Shown: positions 1 through 5,418 of the stretch, piece by piece
Position numbering within the stretch: the stretch's first letter is position 1
How the letters are laid out: each line of letters begins with the position of its first letter
Assembly: GCA_947038135.1 (NCBI GenBank)
Contig: CAMQVM010000067.1
Coordinates: forward strand, 1 to 7,654
Reading direction: 5' to 3'
From: an uncultured Rikenellaceae bacterium
GTDB taxonomy: Bacteria > Bacteroidota > Bacteroidia > Bacteroidales > Rikenellaceae
Length of the DNA stretch: 7,654 nucleotides
Notes under the pieces: generated by a model
Told to the model about the DNA's origin: nothing
What the model saw: the letters and a program-made list of their open reading frames with translations, nothing else
Databases searched by the model: none
Translations under genes and position numbers: made by a program

Positions 1-17
1 GGCTCCCTTCGGGAGCT
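1..17. repeat. GC-rich stem-loop at window edge
   Basis: GCTCCC (2-7) pairs with GGGAGC (11-16) around a TTC loop, and a G-U pair at 1/17 can extend the stem. It stands out in an otherwise AT-rich intergenic stretch and directly abuts a second stem-loop. It lies downstream of the minus-strand aldolase-like gene, but no T-tract follows on either strand, so a terminator role is not clear. The element may continue outside the window. Confidence 0.5.
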
Positions 18-53
18 GGCTGATTCACAAAACCAAGGTTTTGCGAATCAGCC
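18..53. repeat. 36-bp inverted repeat containing GGTTTTGCGAATC
   Basis: GGCTGATTC (18-26) pairs with GAATCAGCC (45-53), and CAAAACC (28-34) pairs with GGTTTTG (37-43). The arms differ by one mismatch and the centre is only AA, so this is nearly a continuous palindrome. Its right arm contains the 15-mer AAGGTTTTGCGAATC (35-49), found again exactly at 6246-6260 in the left arm of the transporter cassette and with two changes in the right arm (about 7485-7499, minus strand). This suggests a dispersed extragenic repeat family. It could also help end transcription of the minus-strand gene, although no T-run follows. The stretch 54-188 between it and that gene is AT-rich and shows no gene. Confidence 0.55.
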
Positions 54-188
54 TAATTATTATAAGGTGATTAAAATTTAATCTCCTCTTTTATTTTAAC
101 AATGATAGTTAGAAATGGATAGTCGTATATATTTCTAAGTTTATTACTGCGCTAAAATAGAGCTTAGTCACGATTTAATTAAACAGCA

Positions 189-857
189 CTATAATTGTAT
201 CAGCAGCTTAAGAGCGCAACTACAATCAATCTCACCCAAATTATGCTTTGCAATAAACTTCGTACAAACAGCATCACAATTATCAATACTTCCGCTTATT
301 ACCACCTTCAATGACACCAGCCTATCCAGGTCAACATTACGAGCAAGTAGATAGTCGCTCACCTCGCCCAAATATGCAACTTCGCCACAATCAACATTCA
401 TGGTTATAGAGTCAGCACCAGACTGTATAGCAGCGTCAAGAGCAACCTTTAGGTCACCGAAAGAACTAAACTTCGAGCTGTCGATATAGACGCTCAATAG
501 CGCACTACCGCTTATCTCTTCAGCAATAACCTCTATGCGTCCTACGGCCTCCGATACATCACCCTGCTTGATAGAGCCAATGTTTAGTGGTATAACAATT
601 TCATCAGCGCCATTCTCTAATGCCATTGCACACTCTAAAATAGCCACTTCAGTATAAGTGCTAGCTGCTGATAGGGATAAAGAGGCTAAAGATATATTAG
701 CATTACTACCAATTGCTACGGCAGCTCGCTCTAGCGCAGATGGTACAACCGCTAATGTTGTTATGCACTCATTAGCAGCGTAGCCAAGTAGGCTAGCAAC
801 CTTTGTTTCGAACTCACTTTCAGTAAGTGAGTGGTCAAGTATTATAAATTCTACCAT
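189..857 (-). CDS. DeoC-like (deoxyribose-phosphate aldolase fold) protein, probably non-catalytic
   Basis: From the ATG at 857 the product has 222 residues, the usual length of bacterial DeoC. Family landmarks are visible: an N-terminal ILDHSLTE stretch resembling the LMDLTTLN region, GADE at 83-86, a VYID strand near 123-126, GADSIT at 147-152, and LKVVISGSID at 183-192 matching the GFKPAGG(V/I) loop. In known DeoC enzymes the Schiff-base lysine lies in a GADFIKTSTG motif; here that position is threonine 152 and the following TSTG is lost. The catalytic aspartate after GADEV also appears replaced (GADEIVIP). Only the second lysine (184) is kept. A different function or a structural or regulatory role is therefore likely. 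An in-frame ATG at 902 would add 15 residues, but it lies upstream of the transcript start predicted from the -7 box at 900-907, so 857 is preferred. The gene is divergent from the nadA-thi operon and shares its promoter palindrome. Confidence 0.75.
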   Translation of the reverse strand: MVEFIILDHSLTESEFETKVASLLGYAANECITTLAVVPSALERAAVAIGSNANISLASLSLSAASTYTEVAILECAMALENGADEIVIPLNIGSIKQGDVSEAVGRIEVIAEEISGSALLSVYIDSSKFSSFGDLKVALDAAIQSGADSITMNVDCGEVAYLGEVSDYLLARNVDLDRLVSLKVVISGSIDNCDAVCTKFIAKHNLGEIDCSCALKLLIQL

Positions 858-899
858 GATATTAATCTGTTTATTGTTTGTTATTTTTGATACATAATA

Positions 900-907
900 C
901 AAAGATA
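900..907 (-). promoter_or_regulatory. -7 box TATCTTTG for the DeoC-like gene
   Basis: On the minus strand, 907 to 900 reads TATCTTTG, matching the Bacteroidota -7 consensus TAnnTTTG. Transcription would begin roughly at 893-897, giving a leader of about 35-40 nt before the ATG at 857. No clear -33 TTTG element stands at the usual distance. Confidence 0.55.
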
Positions 908-930
908 CGATTATTTCTCACAAATAATCG

Positions 931-938
931 TATCTTTG
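931..938 (+). promoter_or_regulatory. -7 box TATCTTTG for the nadA-thi operon
   Basis: TATCTTTG matches the Bacteroidota -7 consensus TAnnTTTG and is the mirror image of the box on the other strand. Predicted transcript start is about 942-946, leaving a leader of about 55 nt before nadA. That leader is A/T-rich and far too short for a TPP riboswitch. A -33 TTTG is not evident at the usual spacing, so promoter strength may depend on an activator or on palindrome binding. Confidence 0.55.
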
Positions 939-999
939 TATTATTGAAGCATCATTAATAAAAAAAAATATTTTAAACTAAGCGAAAATTTTCTTTATA

Positions 1000-1938
1000 A
1001 TGACAAACGAAGAGATGAAAACAGCTATTATAAAGCTGAAAAAAGAGAAGAACTGTGTTATACTTGCACACTACTATACACGCCCTGAGGTGCAAGAGAT
1101 AGCAGATTTTGTTGGTGATTCATTAGGCTTATCTCAAACTGTACAGAGTACTAAAGCAGATATTATTTTATTTGCAGGTGTGCATTTTATGGCTGAGACA
1201 GCAAAGATACTTTCACCACTAAAAAAAGTGCTACTTCCTGATTTAGAGGCAGGCTGCTCATTGGCAGACTCTTGCAATGCCGTAGATTTTAAAAAATTTA
1301 TCGACGCAAACCCTAACCATACTGTTATATCGTATGTAAACACCACAACTGAGGTGAAAGCACTGACAGATATAATATGCACATCAAGCAATGCAATAAA
1401 TATCGTTAACTCGCTAGATAAAGAAGAGAAGATAATTTTCGGACCTGATAGAAATTTAGGTGGCTATATTAAAAGCATCACTGGGCGTGAAAATATGTTA
1501 GTGTGGGACGGTGCGTGCCATGTACATGAGCAATTTTCGCTAGAGCGTCTACTCGAGCTTAAAGCAAAGCACCCTGCGGCAGAGATACTAACTCACCCAG
1601 AGTGTAAAAAAACACTGGTAATGGTATCTGATGTAGTTGGTTCAACAGCCGAGCTACTAAATCATGCAGTAAACTCAGCAGCAAAAGAATTTATTGTGGT
1701 CACCGAGCCTGGTATTTTGCATCAAATGCAAAAATCATGTCCTGATAAAGTGTTTTATGCAGCGCCTCCAACAGATGAGAAATGTGCTTGTAACGACTGT
1801 TCATTCATGAAGCTTGTAACTCTCGAAAAGATATATAACACACTGTTAAATGAGAGTAATGAGATTATCATTGAAGAGGGTATCCGTTTAAAAGCCGAAA
1901 AATCGATCCTTAGAATGTTAGATATTCCAAACTTATAA
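1000..1938 (+). CDS. nadA: Quinolinate synthase NadA
   Basis: NadA condenses iminoaspartate with dihydroxyacetone phosphate to quinolinate, the precursor of the NAD ring, using a [4Fe-4S] cluster; it is cytosolic and oxygen-sensitive. The 312-residue product has the family's usual short length and its three pseudo-repeated domains. Recognisable motifs are ILAHYYTRPEVQ (21-32), DFVGDSLGLS (36-45), FAGVHFMAETAKIL (58-71), LLPDLEAGCSLAD (78-90), WDGACHVHE (169-177) and NDCSFMKLVTLEK (265-277). The three cluster cysteines are best assigned as C86, C173 and C267; C262 and C264 form an additional CxC just before the last. The ATG at 1000 gives the expected N-terminus, with no Shine-Dalgarno sequence. 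It is the first gene after the palindromic promoter, and only 8 nt separate its stop from thiS, so it is probably cotranscribed with the thiamin genes. Its usual partners nadB and nadC are not in the window. Confidence 0.95.
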   Translation: MTNEEMKTAIIKLKKEKNCVILAHYYTRPEVQEIADFVGDSLGLSQTVQSTKADIILFAGVHFMAETAKILSPLKKVLLPDLEAGCSLADSCNAVDFKKFIDANPNHTVISYVNTTTEVKALTDIICTSSNAINIVNSLDKEEKIIFGPDRNLGGYIKSITGRENMLVWDGACHVHEQFSLERLLELKAKHPAAEILTHPECKKTLVMVSDVVGSTAELLNHAVNSAAKEFIVVTEPGILHQMQKSCPDKVFYAAPPTDEKCACNDCSFMKLVTLEKIYNTLLNESNEIIIEEGIRLKAEKSILRMLDIPNL

Positions 1939-1946
1939 TTGCATAT

Positions 1947-2144
1947 ATGAAAGTTATTGTAAATAGTAAAGAGATAGAGTTTGAAGCGAGTGTATTAAGT
2001 GAGCTTCTTCAAATGCTAGATATGCCCACTGGTGGCTTTGCTGTTGCGGTAGGCGACAAAGTTATACCACGCACTGCATACCCAACATACACATTGCAAG
2101 AGTGCGACCAAGTTACAATTATACGTGCCACACAAGGAGGGTAG
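1947..2144 (+). CDS. thiS: Sulfur carrier protein ThiS
   Basis: ThiS is a ubiquitin-like cytosolic carrier. Its C-terminal glycine is adenylated by ThiF, converted to a thiocarboxylate, and donates sulfur to the thiazole ring on ThiG. The product is 65 residues, typical for ThiS. It begins MKVIVNSKEIEF, the beta-grasp opening, has the internal GGFAVAVGDKVIPR segment (29-42) corresponding to the conserved VAVN-x-x-VPR region, and ends ATQGG with the essential terminal Gly-Gly (64-65). It starts 8 nt after nadA without a Shine-Dalgarno sequence, suggesting translation by coupling or through an A/T-rich leader. The codons for its last residues double as the ribosome binding site of the next gene. 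Confidence 0.95.
   Translation: MKVIVNSKEIEFEASVLSELLQMLDMPTGGFAVAVGDKVIPRTAYPTYTLQECDQVTIIRATQGG
2134..2140 (+). promoter_or_regulatory. Strong Shine-Dalgarno AAGGAGG inside the thiS 3' end
   Basis: AAGGAGG ends 10 nt before the ATG at 2151. It is the only near-perfect Shine-Dalgarno sequence seen before a gene in this window; the other starts are preceded by A/T-rich sequence. It is made from the CAA-GGA-GGG codons for the functional Gln-Gly-Gly tail of ThiS, so it may be partly a by-product of that requirement. It supports the start chosen for the TenI-like gene. Confidence 0.7.
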
Positions 2145-2150
2145 GTTGTT

Positions 2151-2864
2151 ATGAAAGGAGTAGTTGTAATTACACCCGAAGATATTTATGAGGGGGAAGA
2201 CGAAGTGATCGCTGCTATTACAAATAGTGGCTCTAGGGTCCATATTCGCAAGCCAAAAAGCTCATTACTTTCTTTGGGAAATTATTGTGAAAGGATATTA
2301 AATAGTGCTATCAAGGAGTATATAACAGTTAATAGAGAGCAAGAGATAGTTGATAGGTTTGGTTTAGGTGGGATTCATGTTCCATATTCGGATATTGAAA
2401 ATACTATTGAAAAACTTGTTGAAAAATCTATTGAAGGTGTTGTTGAAAAATCTGTTGAGCACAACTTTGAGCACTGCTTAGAGAGTCTGATAAGTAAAAC
2501 AGATATAAAACAAGATTTTTTGGTTAGTTGCTCCACCCATTCATATCAAGAGGCGCACCGAGCAGATTGCTTAGGAGCATCATACTACTTCCTAAGTCCT
2601 ATATACGACAGTATCTCAAAGCATGGTTACCTTTGCGGGTTTGATGATGGGTCGCTAAGAGAGTTTACTGCAGCTCATGGTCGCTGCGTTGCGTTAGGAG
2701 GTGTTGATATCACTAAGTTAGATAAATTAACACACTTTTACTCTGTGGCACTGCTGGGAGCAGTGTGGCAGATTGATGATGGTGTGTTAAATATAAAAAA
2801 AAGCATAGAGAGTTTTAAAAACATAAATGATAGATGGCAAGAGTTGAAAAGTTACACTATATAA
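2151..2864 (+). CDS. TenI-like protein (ThiE superfamily) with repeat insertion
   Basis: A 237-residue TIM-barrel protein of the ThiE/TenI family. TenI in Bacillus tautomerises the ThiG product before coupling. Landmarks in order: GVVVITPEDIY (3-13), HIRKP (31-35), YITVNR (57-62), GIHVPYSD (74-81), VSCSTHSYQEA (125-135), YYFLSPIYDSISKHGY (145-160), CVALGGVD (179-186) and ALLGAVWQ (200-207). The substrate and metal residues of true ThiE are altered: the QLRxK motif reads HIRKP and the ND motif reads NR. This fits TenI better than ThiE. The histidine known to matter in Bacillus TenI is also not obvious, since the matching position seems to be proline 150, so tautomerase activity is not assured. 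Residues 82-113 are an insertion of eight 4-residue repeats encoded by a 12-bp tandem repeat; this makes the protein some 30 residues longer than usual. The gene overlaps thiE by 31 nt. Confidence 0.8.
   Translation: MKGVVVITPEDIYEGEDEVIAAITNSGSRVHIRKPKSSLLSLGNYCERILNSAIKEYITVNREQEIVDRFGLGGIHVPYSDIENTIEKLVEKSIEGVVEKSVEHNFEHCLESLISKTDIKQDFLVSCSTHSYQEAHRADCLGASYYFLSPIYDSISKHGYLCGFDDGSLREFTAAHGRCVALGGVDITKLDKLTHFYSVALLGAVWQIDDGVLNIKKSIESFKNINDRWQELKSYTI
2394..2489 (+). repeat. 12-bp imperfect tandem repeat (8 units) inside the TenI-like gene
   Basis: Eight consecutive in-frame 12-nt units can be read, with consensus roughly (A/G)TTGAAAAAnnT. Each encodes [I/V/F/L]-E-x-x, from Ile82 to Leu113. 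The inner units are most alike (GTTGAAAAATCT occurs twice, at 2418 and 2442) and the outer ones have drifted, as expected for an expanded and ageing minisatellite. Because the unit is a multiple of three, slippage would add or remove four residues without a frameshift. The encoded segment should be a charged amphipathic helix. It sits between the GIHVPYSD strand and the VSCSTHS strand, in a loop of the barrel. Confidence 0.8.
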
Positions 2865-3451
2865 CTCAAGGTGCGTCGCACGAAGAGGTTATAAAAGAGG
2901 TAAAAGATGTTATTTGTGGTGGGTGTAGATGGATACAACTCCGCATGAAAAATAGTTCGCAAGAGCAGATAATAGATGTAGCTAATATTATCATGCCTAT
3001 TTGTAAAGCAGCCGAGGCGGTGTTACTTATTAACGACTCGGTAGAGGTGTGTATTGCATCTAATGCAGATGGTGTGCACCTTGGTAAGAGCGATATGCCG
3101 CTTGCCGAGGCTCGTACTATATTAGGTGCCGATAAAATTATTGGTCGAACTTGTAATACCATCGACGATGTAGTGTCGTTAAATGGCACGTCTGTTGATT
3201 ACATAGGAGCAGGACCTCTACGATTTACCTCAACAAAAAAGGTGTTAAGCCCTACCCTTGGTTTTGATGGGTATAGAGGTTTAGTGGCATCTACTAAGGT
3301 ACAAATAATAGCAATAGGTGGTATAGTTACAGATGATATACATGAGCTTTTACAACTTGGTGTGTATGGTGTGGCAGTATCAGCAACAATATATAACGCT
3401 GAAGACAGGGTAGCAACTACAGCGCATTTTATAGAGCTACTAAAAAAATAA
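2834..3451 (+). CDS. thiE: Thiamin phosphate synthase ThiE
   Basis: ThiE couples HMP pyrophosphate with thiazole (carboxylate) phosphate to thiamin phosphate. The 205-residue protein carries the full signature set: WIQLRMK (33-39, with Q35, R37 and K39 for pyrophosphate binding), LLINDSVEVC (64-73, N67-D68), ADGVHLGKSDMP (78-89, with a metal-ligand aspartate at 87), IGRTCNT (103-109), IGAGPLRFTSTKK (124-136, the GP-TxTK phosphate loop) and IAIGGI (159-164). All key positions appear intact, unlike in the preceding paralogue, so this is the catalytic synthase of the pair. The start at 2834 lies inside the tenI-like gene. The first barrel strand, LHYIT at residues 7-11, needs this start and no later ATG would spare it, so the 31-nt overlap is real and points to translational coupling. 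Confidence 0.95.
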   Translation: MARVEKLHYITQGASHEEVIKEVKDVICGGCRWIQLRMKNSSQEQIIDVANIIMPICKAAEAVLLINDSVEVCIASNADGVHLGKSDMPLAEARTILGADKIIGRTCNTIDDVVSLNGTSVDYIGAGPLRFTSTKKVLSPTLGFDGYRGLVASTKVQIIAIGGIVTDDIHELLQLGVYGVAVSATIYNAEDRVATTAHFIELLKK

Positions 3452-3473
3452 TATAGTAATAAAGATATAATAT

Positions 3474-4250
3474 ATGAACGGTGTTAAAATAGGAGATAAA
3501 ATATTTTCTTCAAGGTTATTCACAGGAACAGGTAAGTTTAGTTCGAGTGCAGTTATGCAGGCAGCCATCGAGGCGAGTGAGAGTGAGCTAGTAACTGTAG
3601 CATTGAAGCGCATTGATATTGGCAATGCAGAAGATGATATACTTCAACATTTAAATCATAAAAGAGTTAACTTGCTACCAAACACATCAGGTGTGCGTAC
3701 AGCAAAAGAGGCAATTTTTGCAGCTGAGTTAGCACGTGAGGCGCTTGAAACTAACTTTGTGAAGCTAGAGATTCATCCCGACCCTCGATACCTTATGCCT
3801 GATGCAGTAGAGACCCTTAAGGCGGCTGAAGAGCTAACTAAGCGTGGGTTTATTGTTATGCCATATATCCATGCCGATCCAGTGTTGTGTAAGCAGCTAG
3901 AGGAGTGTGGTGTAGCTTGTGTAATGCCGCTTGCAGCACCAATAGGGTCAAACAAAGGGTTGGTGACAATTGATTTTCTTAAGATAATAATAGAGCAGAG
4001 CAGAGTACCTGTAATTATAGATGCTGGGCTTGGTGCTCCATCTCATGCGGCGGCGGCAATGGAGCTTGGTGCCGATGCCGTGTTAGTAAATACTGCTATT
4101 GCTGCATCTTCAAACCCTGTTGCAATGGCAATAGCTTTTAAACTAGCTGTTGAAGCTGGACGTATGGCGTATGAGGCTCAGTTAGCACCTATATCAAGCA
4201 AGGCATCTGCATCGAGTCCATTAACTTCATTTTTAAGTAATAACAAATAG
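3474..4250 (+). CDS. thiG: Thiazole synthase ThiG
   Basis: ThiG builds the thiazole phosphate ring from 1-deoxy-D-xylulose 5-phosphate, dehydroglycine (from ThiH) and sulfur from ThiS thiocarboxylate. It is a cytosolic TIM-barrel enzyme that works with ThiS and, in ThiH organisms, with ThiH. The 258 residues match the normal length. Motifs are FSSRLFTGTGKF (11-22), LLPNTSGVRTAKEA (67-80), FVKLEIHPD (95-103), VMPLAAPIGSNKG (150-162), VIIDAGLGAPSHAA (180-193) and VLVNTAIA (203-210). K97 is the Schiff-base lysine; E99 and D183 match the acid/base pair known from the Bacillus enzyme. All expected active-site residues are present. It follows thiE by 22 nt and is separated from thiH by only 2 nt. 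The start has no Shine-Dalgarno sequence. Confidence 0.95.
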   Translation: MNGVKIGDKIFSSRLFTGTGKFSSSAVMQAAIEASESELVTVALKRIDIGNAEDDILQHLNHKRVNLLPNTSGVRTAKEAIFAAELAREALETNFVKLEIHPDPRYLMPDAVETLKAAEELTKRGFIVMPYIHADPVLCKQLEECGVACVMPLAAPIGSNKGLVTIDFLKIIIEQSRVPVIIDAGLGAPSHAAAAMELGADAVLVNTAIAASSNPVAMAIAFKLAVEAGRMAYEAQLAPISSKASASSPLTSFLSNNK

Positions 4251-4252
4251 AG

Positions 4253-5383
4253 ATGACATTTTTTGATGAAATAGCAAAGTTTGATAGGGCTGAGGTCACT
4301 AGAAAAATATATGCTACCACCGACAAACAGGTAGAGCAGGCGTTGGCGGCAGTACCAAATGTAAGCCTAGAGCAGTTTATGGCATTAGTATCACCTGCAG
4401 CAGATAAATATTTGGAGCAGATGGCACAAATAAGCCACGATATTACACGCCGTAGGTTTGGTAACACTATGCAGATGTATGCACCACTATATCTATCAAA
4501 CTTCTGCACCAACAAATGCACCTATTGTGGTTTTAGTGCAGGCAACAAGATAAAAAGAGCGATACTTAGTGACGCAGAGATAATAGCTGAGGCAGAGGCT
4601 TTAACAAAATATCCATTTAAGCATATACTGCTAGTAACAGGAGAGTCACCACGTAAGGCGGGGGTTGAGTACCTAGCTAACAGCATAGAGATAATGAATA
4701 ACCACTTTGAGCAGGTATCGTTAGAGGTTCAACCATTAGAGCGTGATGAATATTCGCTATTGATGGATAAGGGGCTTCACTCGGTATATATATATCAAGA
4801 GACATACGATAAAGAGCGCTACCCGCTGTATCATATATCAGGAAAGAAGAAAGATTATAAATTTCGCTTAGAAACTCCTGATAGGCTTGGAGAAGCAGGA
4901 TTATATAAAATTGGTATCGCTAATCTTATAGGATTAGAAGAGTGGCGTACAGAAGCATTTTTTACGGCACTACATTTGCAATATCTGTCAAGCAAGTATT
5001 GGAGAAGCAAATACAGTATTGCTTTTCCTCGCCTACGCCCTTTTACAGGCGACGACTCTTTTGCAGCAAACTATGAAACCTCTGAGCGTAACCTACTACA
5101 GTTGATAACTGCATATAGGCTATTTAGTGAAGATGTGGAGCTATCACTATCTACTCGTGAAAGTCCATATTTCAGAGATAATGTAATGCGTTTAGGTGTA
5201 ACAACAATGAGTGCAGGCTCTAAGACAGCACCTGGAGGCTACTCTAACTATGAAGAGAACAAGGAGCTAGAGCAGTTTGCAGTGAATGATGACAGAGAGA
5301 TATATGCAGTAGAGCAGGCAATAAAAGATGCTGATCTGGAGCCTGTATGGAAAGACTGGGATAGGTCATTATTTAAAAGATAG
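4253..5383 (+). CDS. thiH: 2-iminoacetate synthase ThiH (radical SAM tyrosine lyase)
   Basis: ThiH cleaves L-tyrosine with a 5'-deoxyadenosyl radical, giving dehydroglycine for ThiG and p-cresol as by-product. Choice of ThiH over the oxygen-dependent ThiO implies an anaerobic or facultative lifestyle. The 376-residue length is normal. The radical SAM motif CTNKCTYC supplies the cluster ligands C85, C89 and C92, followed by GFSAGNKIKR. Other landmarks are LLVTGESPRKAGVEYL (around 122-137), LEVQPLE (around 156), VYIYQETYD (around 174-182), and a C-terminal stretch with STRESPYFRDN and TTMSAGSKTAPGGY, both typical of ThiH. The start at 4253 follows the thiG stop after AG only, so the two partner enzymes are probably translationally coupled. 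No key residue is visibly missing. Confidence 0.95.
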   Translation: MTFFDEIAKFDRAEVTRKIYATTDKQVEQALAAVPNVSLEQFMALVSPAADKYLEQMAQISHDITRRRFGNTMQMYAPLYLSNFCTNKCTYCGFSAGNKIKRAILSDAEIIAEAEALTKYPFKHILLVTGESPRKAGVEYLANSIEIMNNHFEQVSLEVQPLERDEYSLLMDKGLHSVYIYQETYDKERYPLYHISGKKKDYKFRLETPDRLGEAGLYKIGIANLIGLEEWRTEAFFTALHLQYLSSKYWRSKYSIAFPRLRPFTGDDSFAANYETSERNLLQLITAYRLFSEDVELSLSTRESPYFRDNVMRLGVTTMSAGSKTAPGGYSNYEENKELEQFAVNDDREIYAVEQAIKDADLEPVWKDWDRSLFKR

Positions 5384-5418
5384 TATTGTGGTATTTAATA
5401 TGTAGATAAAATTAAGAT

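Larger units (their letters stand above)
894..944. repeat. 51-bp divergent promoter/operator palindrome
   Basis: Two perfect 23-nt arms (894-916 and 922-944) flank a 5-nt centre, CTCAC. The palindrome fills the gap between the divergent aldolase-like gene and nadA. Each arm carries the same outward-facing TATCTTTG box, so the symmetry yields two opposed promoters. A perfect 23-bp arm is longer than promoter symmetry needs. It may also be the binding site of a dimeric regulator, or form a cruciform. No regulator gene is present in the window. Confidence 0.75.

Noticed and set aside
1..53. Integron attC site or CRISPR repeat at the left edge.
   Set aside because: There is no GTTRRRY/RYYYAAC pair and no regularly spaced repeat-spacer series; only stem-loops are present.
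69..83. 15-bp palindrome GATTAAAATTTAATC downstream of the DeoC-like gene.
   Set aside because: It is pure A/T-rich symmetry that arises easily by chance in this composition, and no terminator tail or promoter is tied to it.
858..902. Longer start of the DeoC-like gene at 902 (15 more residues).
   Set aside because: The extension overlaps the -7 box at 900-907 and lies upstream of the predicted transcript start, and the added residues do not resemble the family N-terminus.
940..1000. TPP riboswitch upstream of the operon.
   Set aside because: The leader is too short and A/T-rich, and shows none of the conserved CTGAGA or ACCTGATCTGG-type boxes.
1134..1391. Antisense open frame inside nadA, and similar ones inside thiS/tenI-like, thiE, thiG, thiH, thiF and the transporter.
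   Set aside because: Each lies opposite a well-supported gene in another frame, and none shows a recognisable motif.
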